Shown in pieces: positions 59,962 through 61,844 of a DNA stretch of 61,844 bases (its first letter is position 1; every line of letters starts with the position of its first letter). The notes under the pieces are model-generated. The model was not told the origin of the DNA and did not search any database. It worked only from the letters and a program-made list of their open reading frames with translations. Location of the stretch: positions 1-61,844 of the forward strand of contig CAJVWU010000010.1 of NCBI GenBank assembly GCA_913009755.1. Direction: 5' to 3'. The DNA comes from an uncultured Bacteroidia bacterium. Its GTDB lineage: Bacteria > Bacteroidota > Bacteroidia > Bacteroidales > F082. Both the position numbers and the translations under genes were made by a program.

Positions 59962-61401
59962 ATGGATACCATCATAAGAAAAGCGCTCAGAAAACCCACT
60001 GCTGCCGATACCGTTTTCCTTGTTAAAGGGGGAAAGGATTTAAAAAAGATAAAACTTTCCGCACAGGAAACAGAATATGCTAAAAAAGAGCACCGTTTAA
60101 AACGGAATGTGGTTGAAATAAACAGATACAAAAACCGTATTTATCTTGTTTATGGTGAATTCCTGGGAATACGCTCAAAACGATTGGAAGATGCACGGAA
60201 ACAAGGTGCCGAAGTTCAGGCCATGCTGAATAAGGCCAAATCGGAAAGGGTGGTCATTTATCCTTTGAATGCCTTAAAAGAAGAAACCGTTGCTTTTGCC
60301 GAAGGCCTGTTGCTTGCCAATTATCAGTTTCTGAAATATAAAAAGGATGCGAATAAAAAAGCCAATACACTGGAGGAAGTCAACATCTATTCGGACGATA
60401 TTTCGGATGAGGATATCATTGAACTAAGCATCATTGTTGAATCGGTTTACAATGTGCGCGACATGGTGAACGAACCGGTTATGAACCTGAATGCCACCAA
60501 ATTTGCCGAAGAGATCAAAAAGCTGGGTGATGAGAGCAAGGCCAGGGTTGAGATATTGAACAAGAAAAAGATCGAGTCGTTGAAAATGGGCGGCTTGCTG
60601 GCAGTAAACCAGGGAAGCCTTGACCCGCCCACTTTTACCATTATACAATGGAAACCAGCAAAGTCAGTCAATAAAAAACCGGTCGTTTTAGTTGGAAAAG
60701 GGGTAGTATATGATACGGGCGGATTAAGTTTGAAACCCACCAATTCTATGGATACCATGAAATGCGATATGGCAGGCGGTGCTGCCGTGGCAGGTGCCGT
60801 TTATGCCGTTGCCAAAGCAAAATTGCCGGTTTATGTAATTGGACTGATCCCCGCAACTGATAACCGTCCCGACGGAAATGCCTATACGCCGGGGGATGTC
60901 ATTACCATGTATGACGGCAGTACGGTAGAAGTGCTCAACACCGATGCCGAAGGCCGGATGATATTGGCGGATGCACTGAGTTATGCCAAGCAATATAACC
61001 CCGAACTGGTTATTAACATGGCCACGTTAACCGGTGCTGCCATGCGGGCCATTGGTCGCCAGGCCATGGTTGGGATGGAAGCGAAAGCCGATACCGATTT
61101 CGAATTGCTAAAAAAATCGGGGGATTTTGTATATGAGCGGATCGTTGAATTTCCCCTCTGGGATGATTACAAAGAAGACCTGAAATCGGAAATTGCTGAC
61201 ATGAAAAATATCGGTGGTGCTGATGCCGGTGCCATTACTGCCGGGAAGTTCCTTGAGCATTTTACCGATTATCCTTTCATTCATCTTGATATAGCAGGGC
61301 CTGCATTTCTCAGTAAAAAAGATAGTTACCGGAGTACAGGTGGTACGGGGGTAGGCGTTCGCCTGATCTTCGATTTTATCAAAGCAAAAGCCGGGCAATA
61401 G
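59962..61401 (+). CDS. pepA: Leucyl aminopeptidase (M17)
   Basis: A 479-residue cytosolic metallopeptidase. VVLVGKGVVYDTGGLSLKP and MKCDMAGGAAVAGAVYAVAK carry metal ligands and catalytic Lys; NTDAEGRMILADALSYA is the M17 signature; ATLTGAAMRAIG follows. The two-metal site hydrolyses N-terminal residues from peptides. Single gene. Confidence 0.95.
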   Translation: MDTIIRKALRKPTAADTVFLVKGGKDLKKIKLSAQETEYAKKEHRLKRNVVEINRYKNRIYLVYGEFLGIRSKRLEDARKQGAEVQAMLNKAKSERVVIYPLNALKEETVAFAEGLLLANYQFLKYKKDANKKANTLEEVNIYSDDISDEDIIELSIIVESVYNVRDMVNEPVMNLNATKFAEEIKKLGDESKARVEILNKKKIESLKMGGLLAVNQGSLDPPTFTIIQWKPAKSVNKKPVVLVGKGVVYDTGGLSLKPTNSMDTMKCDMAGGAAVAGAVYAVAKAKLPVYVIGLIPATDNRPDGNAYTPGDVITMYDGSTVEVLNTDAEGRMILADALSYAKQYNPELVINMATLTGAAMRAIGRQAMVGMEAKADTDFELLKKSGDFVYERIVEFPLWDDYKEDLKSEIADMKNIGGADAGAITAGKFLEHFTDYPFIHLDIAGPAFLSKKDSYRSTGGTGVGVRLIFDFIKAKAGQ

Positions 61402-61844
61402 ATAATAATTCCCACGCTCTTTCGGGTTACCGCCTGACCGTCCGATCAGGGTAATCCGGATGGAAATGACGCAGCCGGGCAGGATCAATCCGGAAGCCAT
61501 GAAAACGGATTTCAAATATTGCAAGTTAGGTTAACAGGTTAAAATTTCATTTAAGCCTGTTTTAACGGCTAATAAGATATTCTGGTATTAAAAAAGTTTA
61601 TCTTTGAAAGATTGAAAAGGAAAGACCTGTCTTTCGTCTTCCAAACCACCTTAATTAATAAAGAGTAATTAAATCCTGATTTTATAGGTTTTAAACTATT
61701 TTATTAACATAAAAATCGGCGTAATGGACAAAATGGTTGTTTAAAACCTCTATAACCCTTTCTGCGTATAACTTTAAAGCAAATCAAAGGTTATGAATAA
61801 AAAAAATGCTTTTACTGCAATAGCCCAATAACGAGAAAACACGG
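61402..61844. other. Structured intergenic region to the right edge
   Basis: No gene can be called. CCTGA/TCAGG (61433-61437, 61446-61450) with flanking pairs forms one hairpin; TCCGGAT (61455-61461) pairs with ATCCGGA (61488-61494) in a second. A small GAAAGAC/GTCTTTC hairpin lies at 61620-61635. A 12-codon frame MNKKNAFTAIAQ with stop lies at 61793-61831, probably a leader of a gene beyond the edge or a chance frame. Confidence 0.4.
61599..61606 (+). promoter_or_regulatory. Promoter element reading out of the window
   Basis: TATCTTTG matches TAnnTTTG. Any transcript would carry a leader of more than 180 bases before the first ATG candidate at 61793. Confidence 0.45.

Noticed and set aside
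61450-61500. Signal recognition particle RNA (CCGGAAG string)
   Set aside because: The conserved GGTCAGG/GGAAGCAGCC apical domain is absent and the stems do not match.

Overview
This window is a chromosomal segment of an environmental, respiring member of the Bacteroidota, most likely a Bacteroidia/Bacteroidales-type lineage. The evidence is alternative complex III (ActABCDEF), a fused CcoNO oxidase subunit, three secreted proteins with type IX secretion C-terminal domains, TAnnTTTG-type promoter elements, and Bacteroidota-typical families (DUF3822, DUF2795, HU-CCDC81/SPOR, the short AMP nucleosidase, bacterial GH3). GC content is moderate by eye. No tRNA, rRNA, CRISPR array, transposase or prophage gene was seen.

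Layout. 1-107: start of a secreted protein that runs off the left edge. 495-20541: a nearly continuous minus-strand respiratory block. Read in its own direction it encodes ACIII (actA-F), a UbiA-like membrane protein, a lipoprotein cytochrome c, an FKBP-type isomerase, a DUF3365 heme protein, the copper ATPase CcoI, CcoS, CcoNO, CcoQ, CcoP, CcoG, CcoH, a SafE/UreH-like membrane protein and a soluble cytochrome c. Together these can oxidise menaquinol, pass electrons through cytochromes c and reduce oxygen at a high-affinity cbb3 oxidase, with the oxidase assembly factors alongside. 20818-22691: lemA and two TPM-domain genes. 22793-24206: two islands of foldback repeats flanking a lone GIY-YIG endonuclease gene. 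24228-29760: htpG, a lipoprotein and dnaK. 29970-37373: two adjacent multidomain T9SS cargo proteins and a secreted protein of unknown function. 37386-40087: methyltransferase, ABC ATPase, cobalamin adenosyltransferase and DUF2795. 40111-40278: a terminator and a highly structured intergenic element, a candidate noncoding RNA. 40319-51853: housekeeping genes (rsmD, holA, ispE, kdsB, trmB and others). 51930-53468: rpmB and a third T9SS cargo. 53558-57599: nucleotide-sugar genes (rfbB, galE, WbpD-like, WbpE-like). 57757-61401: a barrel-like protein, waaA and a leucyl aminopeptidase. The last 440 bases hold a structured intergenic region and probably the leader of a gene beyond the right edge.

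The two least explained signals are (1) the repeat/GIY-YIG island. Its repeats have terminal inverted repeats and follow a regular punctuated order, and the nuclease promoter begins within a few bases of the last repeat. A REP/RAYT-like relationship, with a GIY-YIG nuclease in place of a tyrosine transposase, is a testable inference. (2) The structured element at 40157-40278, with nested stems and a possible pseudoknot between two convergent genes.
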